From positions 69,636 through 133,635 of the forward strand of contig DHHQ01000026.1 in NCBI GenBank assembly GCA_002403375.1: 64,000 nt of DNA, given 5' to 3'. The number at the start of each line of letters is the position of its first letter. Positions within the stretch are counted from its first letter, which is position 1. A program made the position numbers and the translations under genes. The notes beneath the pieces are model-generated. The model saw only the letters and a list, made by a program, of their open reading frames with translations. It was not told the origin of the DNA and made no database searches. Positions 63,660 through 64,000 of this stretch are shown here, one piece after another. This stretch comes from Thiobacillus denitrificans. GTDB lineage: Bacteria > Pseudomonadota > Gammaproteobacteria > Burkholderiales > Thiobacillaceae.

Positions 63660-64000
63660 TCACAGACCGTACACAAAGTCGGTCACTTTATCGATTTCCT
63701 CTTCCGTCAGCACGCCGTGCTTGCCGAACGGGATCATGCTGGAAGCCGGGTTGAAGGCAGTGGCGTCCCAGATCTGGGCGCGCAGCTTGGCCTTGTCGGG
63801 AAAGCGGGCGCTCATGGCGATCAGCGGCGGGCCATAGAGGCCGGTGGATTCCGCATCGGGAACGGTCGGCATGCCGTGGCAGGCCAGGCAGTTGCCCTTG
63901 GTGCGGTTGAACGCGATGTCCTTGCCGGTTTCTTCCTTCTTGGGCGCGGCGTTCTGGGCCAGAGCGGTACCCGACAACATGATGGCGCTGATCGCGCAGG
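63660..64000 (-). CDS. soxX: Sulfur oxidation c-type cytochrome SoxX, 5' end cut by window
   Basis: About 113 codons are in the window. An internal ATG at 63980 is inside the signal peptide: in-frame codons continue upstream (Cys-Ala-Ile-Ser-Ala-Ile before Met), so the true start is beyond 64000. The signal ends LSGTALAQ. The heme motif is CLACH in FNRTKGNCLACHGMPTV, and the distal methionine is in ASSMIPFGKHG. SoxX is the monoheme partner of SoxA and the first gene of the sox run here. Confidence 0.95.
   Translation of the reverse strand, partial: CAISAIMLSGTALAQNAAPKKEETGKDIAFNRTKGNCLACHGMPTVPDAESTGLYGPPLIAMSARFPDKAKLRAQIWDATAFNPASSMIPFGKHGVLTEEEIDKVTDFVYGL

Overview
The window looks like chromosomal DNA of a high-GC, sulfur-oxidising betaproteobacterium, most likely Thiobacillus or a close relative. 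The main reasons are a soxXYZA plus soxB set at the right edge, the order kdsD-kdsC-lptC-lptA-lptB-rpoN-hpf-ptsN-hprK-rapZ, and betaproteobacterial-type housekeeping genes throughout. The genus is an inference; no rRNA gene is present to confirm it. I saw no tRNA, rRNA, CRISPR array, insertion sequence or prophage.

Layout. 1-5 kb: glnE (cut by the left edge), acs and a small eRF1-like gene. 5.1-5.6 kb: a one-gene unit with a flagellar-type promoter candidate, a class I cyclic-di-GMP riboswitch, a tiny exported protein and a terminator. 5.6-13 kb: an FMN reductase, hslR, and the yhdP-nitrilase-tldD run. 13-15.2 kb: a Slam-like outer-membrane protein translationally coupled to a TbpB-like surface lipoprotein. 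15.2-19 kb: a very large PilZ-DUF1631-GGDEF-EAL protein. 19.1-20.4 kb: aroG behind a phenylalanine-rich leader peptide and attenuator. 20.4-25.6 kb: SRP RNA, dnaX, ebfC, recR, purB and ybbN. 25.6-27.6 kb: a lipoprotein cytochrome c, greB, DUF2905 and tcdA. 27.6-38.2 kb: a long minus-strand run for LPS export and Kdo synthesis, sigma-54, the regulatory PTS and ubiX. 38.2-40.2 kb: a Kef-type antiporter. 40.2-54.8 kb: an MSHA-type pilus locus with two prepilins, flanked by a histidine kinase and a sigma-54 activator. 54.9-59.9 kb: a large unassigned protein with a PilZ-like C-terminus, alaS and DUF1415. 60-64 kb: soxB, soxA, soxZ, soxY and the 3' part of soxX.

How the parts connect. Cyclic-di-GMP recurs: the riboswitch, the PilZ/GGDEF/EAL protein, the c-di-GMP-binding N-terminal domain of the MshE-type pilus ATPase, and a possible PilZ-like protein beside the pilus locus. 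Sigma-54 also recurs: rpoN itself, a sigma-54 activator of the PEP-CTERM-box (PrsR-like) type, and a near-consensus -24/-12 promoter just upstream of one prepilin gene. The simplest reading is a two-component, sigma-54 and c-di-GMP controlled surface appendage in a lithoautotroph that gets energy from thiosulfate through Sox.

The strongest leads are the aroG phenylalanine attenuator, the riboswitch-controlled micro-exoprotein, the Slam/TbpB-like pair, and the pilus locus with its sigma-54 promoter and poly-C tract. All functions are assigned by reading motifs; no database search was run.
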